From the NCBI GenBank assembly GCA_018265615.1, contig JABLYX010000014.1, forward strand, positions 22,871 to 86,870: a DNA stretch of 64,000 nucleotides, in the 5' to 3' direction. Made by a program: the position numbers and the translations under genes. The DNA comes from Lentisphaeria bacterium. Lineage in GTDB: Bacteria > Verrucomicrobiota > Lentisphaeria > Victivallales > Victivallaceae. This document shows, piece after piece, positions 36,315 to 44,452 of this stretch; position 1 is the first letter of the stretch; each line of letters opens with the position of its first letter. The notes under the pieces are model-generated. The model had not been told where the DNA came from. It worked only from the letters and a program-made list of their open reading frames with translations, and made no database searches.

Positions 36315-37409
36315 ATGGCAAGGAAAATCAGGGTCGGGATCCTCGGCCTCGGCCGCGCCGGAATCGGCATGCACATGAAGGAGTTCGCCGAATATCCCGA
36401 CAAGTTCGAAATCGTCGCCGTCGCGGACCGCGATCCGGCGCGGCTGGAGAACCTGCCGGAGCCGCTCGCCGCCGCGAAGCGTTACGCGAACTGCGGCGAG
36501 CTGATCGCGGACCCCGCCGTCGAGCTCGTTTCGGTCGCGCTGCGCCACAGGGAACACACGCCGTATGCGCTCGCGGCGCTCGAAGCCGGAAAGTACGTGC
36601 AGCTCGACAAGCCGCTCAGCGTGAATTATGAGGAGATGCAGACGCTCACGGAGTGCGCCCGCCGGCATCCCGGCAGGCTTTTTCCGCGCCAGAACCGGCG
36701 CTTCGAGGGGCCGTTCCGGAAGGCGATGCAGCTTGTTTCGACCGGCGCGATCGGGGACATTTCGCTCGTGAAGCTGCACCGCGCCTGCGGCTTCTGCCGC
36801 CGCAACGACTGGATGACCATGACGGAGTTCGCGGGCGGGCTCCTGACGAACTGGGGGCCGCATGTGATCGACCAGGCGCTGCGCTTCATCGGCGCGCCTG
36901 TCGCCGACATCTGGGCGGACGTCCGTTCGGTCATCAGCATCGGCGACGGCGACGACCAGATCAAGCTGCTGCTGCGCGGGGAGAACGGCGTGGTCGCGGA
37001 CATCGAGATCTCCGGCACGAACGCGATGCCGGGGCGGGAGATCGAGATCCTCGGCTCCCGCGGCACGCTGGTTTACGATCCGGCGAAGGGGCCGTTCATC
37101 GAGATGCGCTTCATCGATCCGGCCTGCGGGCTTGAAGCGCTCGCGCCGCACCCGGAGAATCCGCCGATGCAGTACGGCAACTTCGACGAGAAGCTGACCT
37201 TCATCGAGCAGCGCGTCGAGATCCCGCAGATTCCGATGTCGGAGATCGTGAAGCACATTTACGCTTCGATCGCGGAGGACGTCCCGTTCCCGGTCCGGCT
37301 CGAGGAGTCGGCGGAGGTGGTCCGCATCTGCGACGAGGCGTTCCGCCGCGGCAACTTCCGCCCGGCGGCCCGCTTCGTGCGCTTCGACCGCCCCCTCTCC
37401 GAGGGGTGA
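36315..37409 (+). CDS. Gfo/Idh/MocA-family oxidoreductase
   Basis: A 364-residue NAD(P)-dependent dehydrogenase. The Rossmann motif is VGILGLGRAGIGMHM, and the catalytic Lys is likely in YVQLDKPLSV (the EKP-like motif reads DKP). The C-terminal alpha/beta domain has GGLLTNWGPHVIDQALRFIG with the usual His. It probably oxidises a sugar or sugar alcohol. AAGGAG is 6-10 bases before the ATG. It is last in the three-gene operon. Confidence 0.9.
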   Translation: MARKIRVGILGLGRAGIGMHMKEFAEYPDKFEIVAVADRDPARLENLPEPLAAAKRYANCGELIADPAVELVSVALRHREHTPYALAALEAGKYVQLDKPLSVNYEEMQTLTECARRHPGRLFPRQNRRFEGPFRKAMQLVSTGAIGDISLVKLHRACGFCRRNDWMTMTEFAGGLLTNWGPHVIDQALRFIGAPVADIWADVRSVISIGDGDDQIKLLLRGENGVVADIEISGTNAMPGREIEILGSRGTLVYDPAKGPFIEMRFIDPACGLEALAPHPENPPMQYGNFDEKLTFIEQRVEIPQIPMSEIVKHIYASIAEDVPFPVRLEESAEVVRICDEAFRRGNFRPAARFVRFDRPLSEG

Positions 37410-37436
37410 CAAAGCCGTTTGCAGGAGGAGAGAATC

Positions 37437-37577
37437 ATGCAATTTTCCGCCTGCGGCCCGGCTTTGTTTGCGGGAAAAACGTGGCGGGCGTTACTTTGCG
37501 GCCCGGTATTTATTCGACCACCAGCTGCGTCAGCTCAAAATCGACTCCCGTGCGGGGATACGATTTCTGCTGGTTGA
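37437..37577 (+). pseudogene. Short ORF with a strong RBS, possible truncated gene start
   Basis: A 46-codon frame from an ATG with GGAGGAG 6 bases upstream, 27 bp after the oxidoreductase stop, as for a fourth operon gene. It runs into the antisense of the GH2 gene and stops there. The protein has no recognisable domain. It may be the 5' remnant of a gene cut off when the GH2/pilin segment arrived, or an accidental ORF. Confidence 0.25.
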
Positions 37578-40500
37578 AACCGTTGTAAAGGTAGAATTCT
37601 CCTCTCCCCTCCCGCAGAGGAAACGGCGCGCCCGTGTAACGAAACTCGCGGATCGGGATCCGGCAGGAGACCCAGCGCCCCGGCTCGTTCAGCTCGATTG
37701 TCGCCGTGAAGCAGGATTTCCAGTCCTTCGACGGAAACACCAGGTCAATGACGCCCGGCCCGTCCGCTTTGACCCGGAAATTGACGGAACGCGGCTTTTC
37801 CGGGAGCCGGGAGGGGGCGAAACCGGTGCTGACGACCGGGACTCCGTTGTTTTCCACTCCGGGGAGGCGGAAGCGGACCGCATACGGGGCAGGGGCGGTT
37901 TCCCCGGTTTTCACGACCCGGATCTCCGGCTTCTTCCCGCCTCTCCACGCCATGCCCCACCAGGAGTTGCGGTTTTCCCGGCCGGAATAGATCTCCGCGG
38001 GTACACCGTTGCTTTTTTCGCCGGTGACTGCGGCGAGGATCGGAACCGCCGCATCGGGGTTCACCCAGTCGACGCCGCCGTCGCCTTCCCGTATTGCGGA
38101 GAGGAAATCCATCCGCTCGATCTTCTTTTCCGGATGCGGGTTGATCCACTCCGCGACAAAGAAACCGACCTCCGCGCCCGAGGCGTTGCGGCAGACAAAA
38201 CCGATTTTCGCCTCGGGAAGCTGCTTCACCTGCCACCAGTCGCCGATATTGCGTTCCCCGTTCAGCGGAAAATCAGCGGAGGAGCCGTCCTCGTAATTGA
38301 AGCGGTAAGTTCCGCACGGTTTGGCGTTGCCCCAGCCGGAGGTGTGGAGAAAGAACAGCCTGGAGAATTTTCCGCCGATCCGGATGCCGCGGATCGCTGC
38401 CGGAAATTGCTTCCGGGCGGACCCTCGGACGATCAGGCAGCCGCGCCCCCCGTTCTTCTCCGGATCGATGATCTCGAACGGGATCCCCCCTGCGCGGACC
38501 GGCCCCTTCGGCATCATGCGAAAGTCGTTTTCCCCCTGGTCGGTCCAGCCGCCTTTGCCGTCGTTGTCCATCTCGTCGGCAAAGGAACGGTTCGCCCACG
38601 GGGCGAGATCGATCGCGGCGAGAGATTCGCTCTCCGCCCGGTATTCCGCCGGGGTGACGGGCGCGAGCGGGCGGGTATCCGGAAAGAGGGGCCGGCTGCC
38701 TGCGTATTCCATGAGGTTTCTCAGGTAGCGGGCCGCCGCGCTTTCCGTTTTCCAGTTCGCGCAGGCGTTCAGTTGCGAGGCGATCAGGCGGCCTTTCCCG
38801 GATTTCGCCTCGAGAACCGCCGCTCCGACCGTGCTTCTGACCAGGAACGGCGGCTTGGCAGCGAGAACATTGTCGGTGATGGGGGAGATCATGTTGGAGA
38901 GGACGTCGCCGTTCGGGGCGGAAGACCAGAGATCGAAACGCTCCTGCCCCATTCCCCGGAAGAGCGGATGCCGGGGGACGACCAGATCCGCGAGGGAGTT
39001 CGGGTCCCGTGTGCAGAGAAACTGATCGTAAACCGGAAGAGGCCCGGCATTCTGTTCGAAGATCACGAGACATGCCCCGTTTTCCACCCTCTTCCGTATC
39101 TGCTCCGCCGCCTTCTTCAGTTCCTCGGCGGGAGTCGCGGGAGGAATCAGCAGCGTGTCGAATGCATTGAGTTCTTCTCCGGGACGGATTGTCCTGAACG
39201 GTATTTTCACTGCGCCGAGGAACTCCGCAAGCATCGCGTGATTTCCTGCTTCAAACATGGCGATCTTCACAGAAGTCTCCACCTCGGCCGACCGGAGCGC
39301 GGGATCGTCCAGCGTGATGTTCGCATAGTTCCTGCCGATTTCATTCCCGTCTGCGTCAAGTACCGTGAGGCGAAGCTGGGCGGGGAGCGCTTTATCGGCG
39401 GCCGGCAGCCGTACGGAAACCGGGCGGAGTATCCGCTTTCCCGGCTCGAGGGCGGGGAAGCCGGCTTCGGCAAGCGTCTGCTCCGGCAGATTTCCGCCTG
39501 TCAGCGCAATGCGCACTTTCGGATTTTTCAGGGTATCCTGAGAGTCGTTGACAAGAAAGACGGTCCATTCATGGAGATCTCCCCCGAAGAGGTTCCGGGG
39601 CGGCAGACCGTTCGGGGCGCTCCGGAGCGCGGCGTAAATCGGCTGGTTCCAACGTGTGTTCTGCGGCAGATCAGGCGGCATGCCCCACCCGGCAAAGCCC
39701 TGAAAACGGGGATCCTGCCGGTAAAGGTCGAAGATGCGCCCCGCTTGGCGGTCCATGGCATGGCGGACGCCGCGTTCCGGGTCGAGCATGGCGGCGAGCC
39801 CGGTCGCCGCGGCGTAACCGATACCGTGCGGCTGCGCCCAGGTGAATTTCCTTTTCGCGTACTTCAGATATTGATCGGGGTCGCCGGCGCGGAACTCCCT
39901 GTTGACGTGGTTGCCCCAGGTGTAGCCGATGCATTCCCATGTAATCAGCGGAACCTTTCCACCGTAAATTTTCCCGATGGCGTCCGCGTGATGATCCATT
40001 TCCGTTTTGAAATGGGTCCACGGCCGGTCCACGATTCCGAGATAGGTGTGCAGGTCGATGACGTCCGCGTCGAATTTTCCGGAACCGTACTGCGCGATTC
40101 CTCCGACGCCGGAAAACGGAACGACCGGGCGTTTCTGGAAGTCGATTTTCCGGGTCAGTTCAATCTGTTTGGCCAGCTGGCGGAACGCTTCCGGGCGGCT
40201 GCCGTGTCCGACCTCGTTCCCGAGCGACCACATGACGACGGACGGCGCGTTGAAATCCCGGAGAATGAAACGCTCAAGCTCATTCAGGTTCGTCTTTTCG
40301 AATTCCGGTTCGTTCATGTTCGGGATAGTGAAGCAGTAGCTCCATTCGTCGTAAATCATCATGCCGAGCTCGTCCGCGATGCGGATCACCGCGCGCGTCG
40401 CCGGCATGTGGGCGGTTCTCAGGATCACCACGCCCGCTTTCAGGTGGCGCTTCATGAAAGTGCGGATCAGGGACTCCTCCTCCTTCTCCGAACGGCCGAA

Positions 40501-41652
40501 GCCGCCGTAGTTGGTGCTTGAGAGATTTTCCCCGAACAGGTAGATGTGCTTTCCGTTCATCCGGAATTCCGGGCCGTTTGTTCCGAACTCGCGGAATCCG
40601 AACCGTTCCGTTCCGGCCGCCATGATATTTTTCCCGTCGGAGAGGTACAGCGTCAGGTAATAGAGGTTTGGCTCCGCCGGGGCCCACCTTTTCGGCCGGT
40701 TCAGGGGGATCTCCACCCGGAAGGGGGTCCTGCCCGGCTTCAGAGTAAGGGGGGGAAACGTCTTTTCGCAGTTCTTCCCGTTTGCGGAAAGACGCTCCGC
40801 GTCGCTGACGACCCCGCCGAAATTCACGGTTTGAGTCTTGCCCGTGTGATTTTCCAGCACGCCCCGGACGTCAAGGCGCTCGCCGTCGAGGCGCGGGGCT
40901 ATGAGGAGCTTCCCGAAGCGGATTTCCGGTTCGATCCTGAGGCGGACCGGCTGCCAGATTCCGCCTTTCACGTTTTCCCACCACCATTTTGCCCCGTATG
41001 TCCGGCTGTTTTTGATTCCGGTGGATGGCTTGGCCTGGAAATCGGAGCAGACGCGGACCGCCAGCGTGTTCTTTCCCGGCCTGGCGAGGCCGGTGATGTC
41101 GAATTCGGACGGCACGAACTCCCCGTGCGCACGCCCCGCCGGTTTCCCGTTGACGAACACGAGCCCCTCGTAGCCGATTGCATCGAACTGCAGCAGAAGC
41201 CGCCTGCCGCTCAGCTCCGACGGCTTCAGTTCGAAGCTCCGGCGGTACCAGGCGAGGGCGAAGGGTTTTTCCTCGTTGTGGAATTTTCCGTAGCTGTAAC
41301 GGGGATCGCGGTACCAGTTCAGCGGCACTCTGATTTTCTCCCAGCAGGAGTCATCGAACTGTTCTCCCGCGAAACCGGAAGACAGCTCCGCATCCGCCGG
41401 AAACGGGGTCGCTGAAAGGCGGATTCCGTTGAACTTCCACTCTCCGCCGAGATCGATCGTCCGAACGTAATCCCCGGGCTTCAGGAGCGTTCCTCCCGGA
41501 AGCCGGACGACGACCTCCTCCGGGGACAGGAAGGATTTTTCGGCGATCTCCCGTTCCGGAGGCAGGTAGGGAGCCATTTCATTCTGCCGGGCGGGAGCGG
41601 AGAGCGCCGCCCCGAAAAGCGGCAGAAGTGCAAAAAGGAGGATTCTTTTCAT
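37510..41652 (-). CDS. Secreted GH2-family glycoside hydrolase with C-terminal GATase-like and beta domains
   Basis: A 1380-residue protein with a signal peptide (MKRILLFALLPLFGAALSAPA). It has the GH2 sugar-binding domain (about 60-240), an immunoglobulin-like domain (about 245-350) and a TIM barrel (about 355-660). The acid/base is Glu480 in SLGNEVGHG and the nucleophile Glu573 in ITWECIGY, both intact. Residues about 690-800 are a beta domain, 850-1020 a GATase/trimerisation-like domain, and the last 350 carbohydrate-binding-like beta domains. A beta-galactosidase or glucuronidase is likely. It follows the pseudopilin gene by 45 bp on the same promoter. Confidence 0.85.
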   Translation of the reverse strand: MKRILLFALLPLFGAALSAPARQNEMAPYLPPEREIAEKSFLSPEEVVVRLPGGTLLKPGDYVRTIDLGGEWKFNGIRLSATPFPADAELSSGFAGEQFDDSCWEKIRVPLNWYRDPRYSYGKFHNEEKPFALAWYRRSFELKPSELSGRRLLLQFDAIGYEGLVFVNGKPAGRAHGEFVPSEFDITGLARPGKNTLAVRVCSDFQAKPSTGIKNSRTYGAKWWWENVKGGIWQPVRLRIEPEIRFGKLLIAPRLDGERLDVRGVLENHTGKTQTVNFGGVVSDAERLSANGKNCEKTFPPLTLKPGRTPFRVEIPLNRPKRWAPAEPNLYYLTLYLSDGKNIMAAGTERFGFREFGTNGPEFRMNGKHIYLFGENLSSTNYGGFGRSEKEEESLIRTFMKRHLKAGVVILRTAHMPATRAVIRIADELGMMIYDEWSYCFTIPNMNEPEFEKTNLNELERFILRDFNAPSVVMWSLGNEVGHGSRPEAFRQLAKQIELTRKIDFQKRPVVPFSGVGGIAQYGSGKFDADVIDLHTYLGIVDRPWTHFKTEMDHHADAIGKIYGGKVPLITWECIGYTWGNHVNREFRAGDPDQYLKYAKRKFTWAQPHGIGYAAATGLAAMLDPERGVRHAMDRQAGRIFDLYRQDPRFQGFAGWGMPPDLPQNTRWNQPIYAALRSAPNGLPPRNLFGGDLHEWTVFLVNDSQDTLKNPKVRIALTGGNLPEQTLAEAGFPALEPGKRILRPVSVRLPAADKALPAQLRLTVLDADGNEIGRNYANITLDDPALRSAEVETSVKIAMFEAGNHAMLAEFLGAVKIPFRTIRPGEELNAFDTLLIPPATPAEELKKAAEQIRKRVENGACLVIFEQNAGPLPVYDQFLCTRDPNSLADLVVPRHPLFRGMGQERFDLWSSAPNGDVLSNMISPITDNVLAAKPPFLVRSTVGAAVLEAKSGKGRLIASQLNACANWKTESAAARYLRNLMEYAGSRPLFPDTRPLAPVTPAEYRAESESLAAIDLAPWANRSFADEMDNDGKGGWTDQGENDFRMMPKGPVRAGGIPFEIIDPEKNGGRGCLIVRGSARKQFPAAIRGIRIGGKFSRLFFLHTSGWGNAKPCGTYRFNYEDGSSADFPLNGERNIGDWWQVKQLPEAKIGFVCRNASGAEVGFFVAEWINPHPEKKIERMDFLSAIREGDGGVDWVNPDAAVPILAAVTGEKSNGVPAEIYSGRENRNSWWGMAWRGGKKPEIRVVKTGETAPAPYAVRFRLPGVENNGVPVVSTGFAPSRLPEKPRSVNFRVKADGPGVIDLVFPSKDWKSCFTATIELNEPGRWVSCRIPIREFRYTGAPFPLREGRGEFYLYNGFNQQKSYPRTGVDFELTQLVVE

Positions 41653-41697
41653 GATGGGAGTCTTTTGTTTGTCTGTTGCGGTAACATCCGGGTGAAA

Positions 41698-42585
41698 TCA
41701 AGGCTTCTGGATAAAACCTTTCTGGCCGTTCCAGGCGAACAGCTGTACAGGGAACCAGTGTGCGCGCTGAGGAGTGTCGGCGCCCCAGCTTGAAACGACG
41801 AGGTCCTGTTTCCGAAAGCTCTCCGCATGACCGTCGAACATGGCCGCGTTGACGTTTCCGCCATGGTTCAGGGAGGAGATTCCCGGATTATATTGGCTGT
41901 CGCCGTCGACTTTTCCCCAGATATCGAAACGGTAGCCGGGCCATGACGTATCGTATTGAACGTTGTCACGGCTGCTGTCTCCGAAGACCAGAAGCTGCGA
42001 TGGCCGCTGGATCATACCCGTTTTGACCGGGACGCAACTGGAGTTGTAGGCCGGAAGAAGCGAATAGTAAATCGCGATTCCGAGTTTCCCGTTGTAAAAA
42101 TTTCGATTCTGGAGCGACGGACAGGACAGGCCGGTCTGCCGCGTATAGGGACGCAGCTTGTAGAACCAGTAGGTTTCGGGTTTCTTCTCGTCATCGACGC
42201 AGGAGCAGATGAAGTCATCGCTGTCCATGGCATATTGGATATACGCGAACATATACTGCTTCTGGTTCGACAGGCAGTTCGTCTGGTTTGCCCGTGCGCG
42301 TGCTTTGTTCAGTGCCGGGAGCAGCATGGCCGCAAGGATGGCGATGATCGCAATCACGATGAGAAGCTCGATGAGGGTAAAACGGCGTTTTCTCCGGGGG
42401 GCCGGGGGGGCGAAGCCCACCAGCGGCATAAGCAGGAACGAAGTGACGCACATGCCGTCACGCGGCTTTTCTTTGCCCGCTTTCTTTTCACCGGGAAAAG
42501 AAAGTATGGCGATGATCGCAATCACGATGAGGGTAAAATACCGGCGCGTAAGACGCATGGGCTGGGTACGGCTTGGCTCTGTCAT
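41698..42585 (-). CDS. Pseudopilin-like protein (H-x9-DG type) with duplicated N-terminal leader
   Basis: A 295-residue protein. The second leader ([12 protein letters not shown] and the hydrophobic helix, near residue 70) is a normal prepilin type III signal. The first (RRYFTLI, residue 15) lacks the following ELLI-type tetrapeptide, so it has no Glu5. Between them lie about 45 residues of low-complexity linker. The C-terminus has [13 protein letters not shown], the H-x9-DG motif of PVC pseudopilins. The ATG at 42585 has AAAGGTG upstream; an internal ATG before [14 protein letters not shown] lacks a site. It heads the operon with GH2. Confidence 0.85.
   Translation of the reverse strand: MTEPSRTQPMRLTRRYFTLIVIAIIAILSFPGEKKAGKEKPRDGMCVTSFLLMPLVGFAPPAPRRKRRFTLIELLIVIAIIAILAAMLLPALNKARARANQTNCLSNQKQYMFAYIQYAMDSDDFICSCVDDEKKPETYWFYKLRPYTRQTGLSCPSLQNRNFYNGKLGIAIYYSLLPAYNSSCVPVKTGMIQRPSQLLVFGDSSRDNVQYDTSWPGYRFDIWGKVDGDSQYNPGISSLNHGGNVNAAMFDGHAESFRKQDLVVSSWGADTPQRAHWFPVQLFAWNGQKGFIQKP
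42338..42531. repeat. Direct repeat inside the pseudopilin leader
   Basis: A 26-base sequence at 42338-42363 recurs exactly at 42506-42531 (168 bp, or 56 codons, apart) and is followed by GGTAAAA in both. In the 42338 copy 12 extra bases (AAGCTCGATGAG) stand before GGTAAAA; their loss in the other copy fits deletion between two GATGAG repeats. A 10-bp hairpin (CTTTCTTTTC / GAAAAGAAAG) lies just next to the second copy at about 42480-42504. Confidence 0.9.
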
Positions 42586-42618
42586 GATGCAACACCTTTC
42601 TGGTTGAATGTGATTTAT

Positions 42619-42795
42619 GGCCTCTGGCCGGTCGACTCTTCACCACCCGCTTTGCGGGCTGCGGCAGGGGGCCTTCGCTACGCTGCGTTCACCTGCGTCA
42701 CTTTCGTTCCCTGCAACGCGCTCCGCGGCGCATACCGCGCTTTTTCTGCCGGGCGTCGCTGCCGTCGTATTGCCTGCGGGCCGCAATTTTTTTCT
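42619..42795 (-). other. GC-rich, hairpin-rich 5' leader of the pilin/GH2 operon
   Basis: A stretch between the promoter at 42817 and the pilin start that is far more GC-rich than its flanks. Small inverted repeats include CCCGC/GCGGG, GCGCTCCGCGGCGC and a GCAGGG/CCCTGC long-range pair. No credible gene is seen. It is about 180 bases of transcribed leader on the minus strand and could be regulatory or a further repeat type. Confidence 0.45.
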
Positions 42796-42816
42796 GGTTG
42801 GAGCAAATCTATTATA

Positions 42817-42845
42817 ATTATACCAGAGATAAATCACATTGTCAA
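42817..42845 (-). promoter_or_regulatory. Full-consensus sigma70-type promoter of the pilin/GH2 operon
   Basis: On the minus strand TTGACA (42845-42840), 17-base spacer, TATAAT (42822-42817), with TGG directly before the -10. The spacer contains GTGATTTAT, a motif repeated at 42610 and 44414. Confidence 0.85.
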
Positions 42846-42881
42846 GCTCTGTTTTAAATAAATAAATTAAAAACAATACTC

Positions 42882-42909
42882 TTGATAAAGTGATATATTG
42901 TGATATATT
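42882..42909 (+). promoter_or_regulatory. Promoter and tandem motif before the GntR-SBP gene
   Basis: TTGATA (42882-42887), 16-base spacer, TATATT (42904-42909). GTGATATATT occurs twice in tandem (42890-42899 and 42900-42909), overlapping spacer and -10. Confidence 0.5.
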
Positions 42910-42952
42910 AATTCTGACGGCATGCGGAAAGATTCAATCAGAAAGGGGCTCG

Positions 42953-44338
42953 ATGATGGAAGGGACGAACCGGGGAATTCCGATGACGCGCCGGATCGCG
43001 GCGGAGATGGAGGGGCGGATCGCGGACGGGACCCTGGCCGCCGGCTCCCGCCTGCCGAGCGTGCGCGAGCTCGCCGTGCGTTACGGCGTCAGCACGGCGG
43101 TCTGCCTTTCTGCCTACCGCGCGCTCGAAAAGAAGGGGTTGGCCGAACGGCGCGCGGGCTCCGGGACCTTCGTCAGCGGCGCGCCCGCCGCCGCCGACCC
43201 GAAGAACCATTTCTACAGCTGGGACTGCGTGCTGCCGTCGATGGAGGCGGCGAGGCTCGCGGCTTCGATCTCGCCGGAGTTGGAGTTCTCGGCCTTCCCC
43301 GCCTCGACTTACGACTACAATCCGGACTATCTCGACTGGATCATTTCGCGGAACTCCGGCGGCGAATCGCATCCGGGACTGGTCGCGCTGAACGAGGGAC
43401 AGCTTCCGGTCCTCGCGTCGGAGAACGCGCTGCTTCCGCTCGACGACCTTCTCGACGGCTCGGAGCTGCCCGCCCGCGGCGGCTTCCCGCCGGAGCTGCT
43501 GCGCTCGATGAGCTTCGGCGGAAAACTGTATGCGCTGCCGTTGGCGTTCAACCCGGTGGTGCTTTTCTACAACCGCCGCGTTTTCCGGCGCCGCGGCGTC
43601 GCGGAGCCGGACGGCTCGTGGAGCTGGGACGACCTGATGTGCCGTACCGGACTGCTGACCGACGCGGGGCCGGAAGGGGTCTCCTGTTACGGCCTCGCCG
43701 TTTTGTTCACGCCGAACACCTTCATCCCGTTCGTGGTGCAGAACAACGGCGAGTTCTTCGACCGGAGCGGCAACTGCGCGATCGACAGCGGACCGGCGTT
43801 CGAAGCGCTGTCGTTCTTCTCCGACCTCTACCGGCTGCCGGGCGTGTGCAGCCACCGCCACGGCGACCCGCGCAGCGCGCTGGTTGACCTGATGTGCAAC
43901 GATTTCGCCGCGATGCTCATCGGCGACGGCGTCGATTATATGATGCTGCGCGAACGCATGCCCGAAGGGGATTGGGGGATGGTGAGGCTCCCGGCCGGGA
44001 AACGCAGCGCGACGTCGCTCTCGGTCTGGGGGATCGGGCTCTCCGCCGGGCCGCGCGTGGAGGAGCGTTTCGCGCTGCTGCAGCGCTGCTTCCTCCCGGA
44101 ACACTACGCCGGCTGCTGCCGCGGCGTTCACACGCTGCCCGCATACGATCCGGCCGCGAACGGCGTTCCCGCGCTGATGACGGAACTGCTGCCGGAGGCG
44201 TTCCCGTCGGTCCAGAGCACGAGCCGCCATGCCGTCAACGCGATTGCCGAGACGGTCCAGCTGCTGCTCGCGCACAAGCTGCGGCTGACCCGCGAACAGT
44301 GCCGCGGGTTCTGCCGGAAAATCAACGCGCGGCTGTGA
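42953..44338 (+). CDS. GntR-type regulator fused to a solute-binding-protein (SBP) domain
   Basis: A 461-residue protein. Residues about 10-75 are a GntR winged helix (RIADGTLAAGSRLPSVRELAVRYGVSTAVCLSAYRALEKKGLAERRAGSGTF). Residues about 90-460 look like a type 1 ABC solute-binding protein (GGKLYALPLAFNPVVLFYNRRVF, SWSWDDL, FFDRSGNCAIDSGPAFEALSFF). There is no signal peptide, so the SBP module would sense sugars in the cytoplasm. AAAGGGG precedes the start; an ATG at 42956 is equally possible. It faces the divergent pilin/GH2 operon and is a candidate regulator of it. Confidence 0.8.
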   Translation: MMEGTNRGIPMTRRIAAEMEGRIADGTLAAGSRLPSVRELAVRYGVSTAVCLSAYRALEKKGLAERRAGSGTFVSGAPAAADPKNHFYSWDCVLPSMEAARLAASISPELEFSAFPASTYDYNPDYLDWIISRNSGGESHPGLVALNEGQLPVLASENALLPLDDLLDGSELPARGGFPPELLRSMSFGGKLYALPLAFNPVVLFYNRRVFRRRGVAEPDGSWSWDDLMCRTGLLTDAGPEGVSCYGLAVLFTPNTFIPFVVQNNGEFFDRSGNCAIDSGPAFEALSFFSDLYRLPGVCSHRHGDPRSALVDLMCNDFAAMLIGDGVDYMMLRERMPEGDWGMVRLPAGKRSATSLSVWGIGLSAGPRVEERFALLQRCFLPEHYAGCCRGVHTLPAYDPAANGVPALMTELLPEAFPSVQSTSRHAVNAIAETVQLLLAHKLRLTREQCRGFCRKINARL

Positions 44339-44373
44339 ATGGCCGGCACGTGCCGATTCCGCTTCCGCATCCC

Positions 44374-44401
44374 TTGACTTTTCCCGGAGAGGAGGTATAT
44401 T
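44374..44401 (+). promoter_or_regulatory. Promoter of the ROK regulator gene
   Basis: TTGACT (44374-44379), 16-base spacer, TATATT (44396-44401), so transcription should begin near 44408. Confidence 0.65.
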
Positions 44402-44407
44402 ACATTT

Positions 44408-44422
44408 ATAAATGTGATTTAT
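44408..44422 (+). promoter_or_regulatory. Operator-like inverted repeat at the ROK gene start site
   Basis: ATAAAT-GTG-ATTTAT, a perfect 15-base inverted repeat over the predicted transcription start. The half AATGTGATTTAT also occurs at 42607-42618 (plus) and 42840-42829 (minus). Confidence 0.5.
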
Positions 44423-44452
44423 GAATATTGCGGAAGGGAGTTCGGAATTGCA

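Noticed and set aside
41698..42585. Frameshift or assembly error in the pilin gene
   Set aside because: The duplication is a multiple of three (168 bp) and the frame stays open to a normal H-x9-DG end, so a frameshift is not needed; an assembly artefact can only be excluded with reads.
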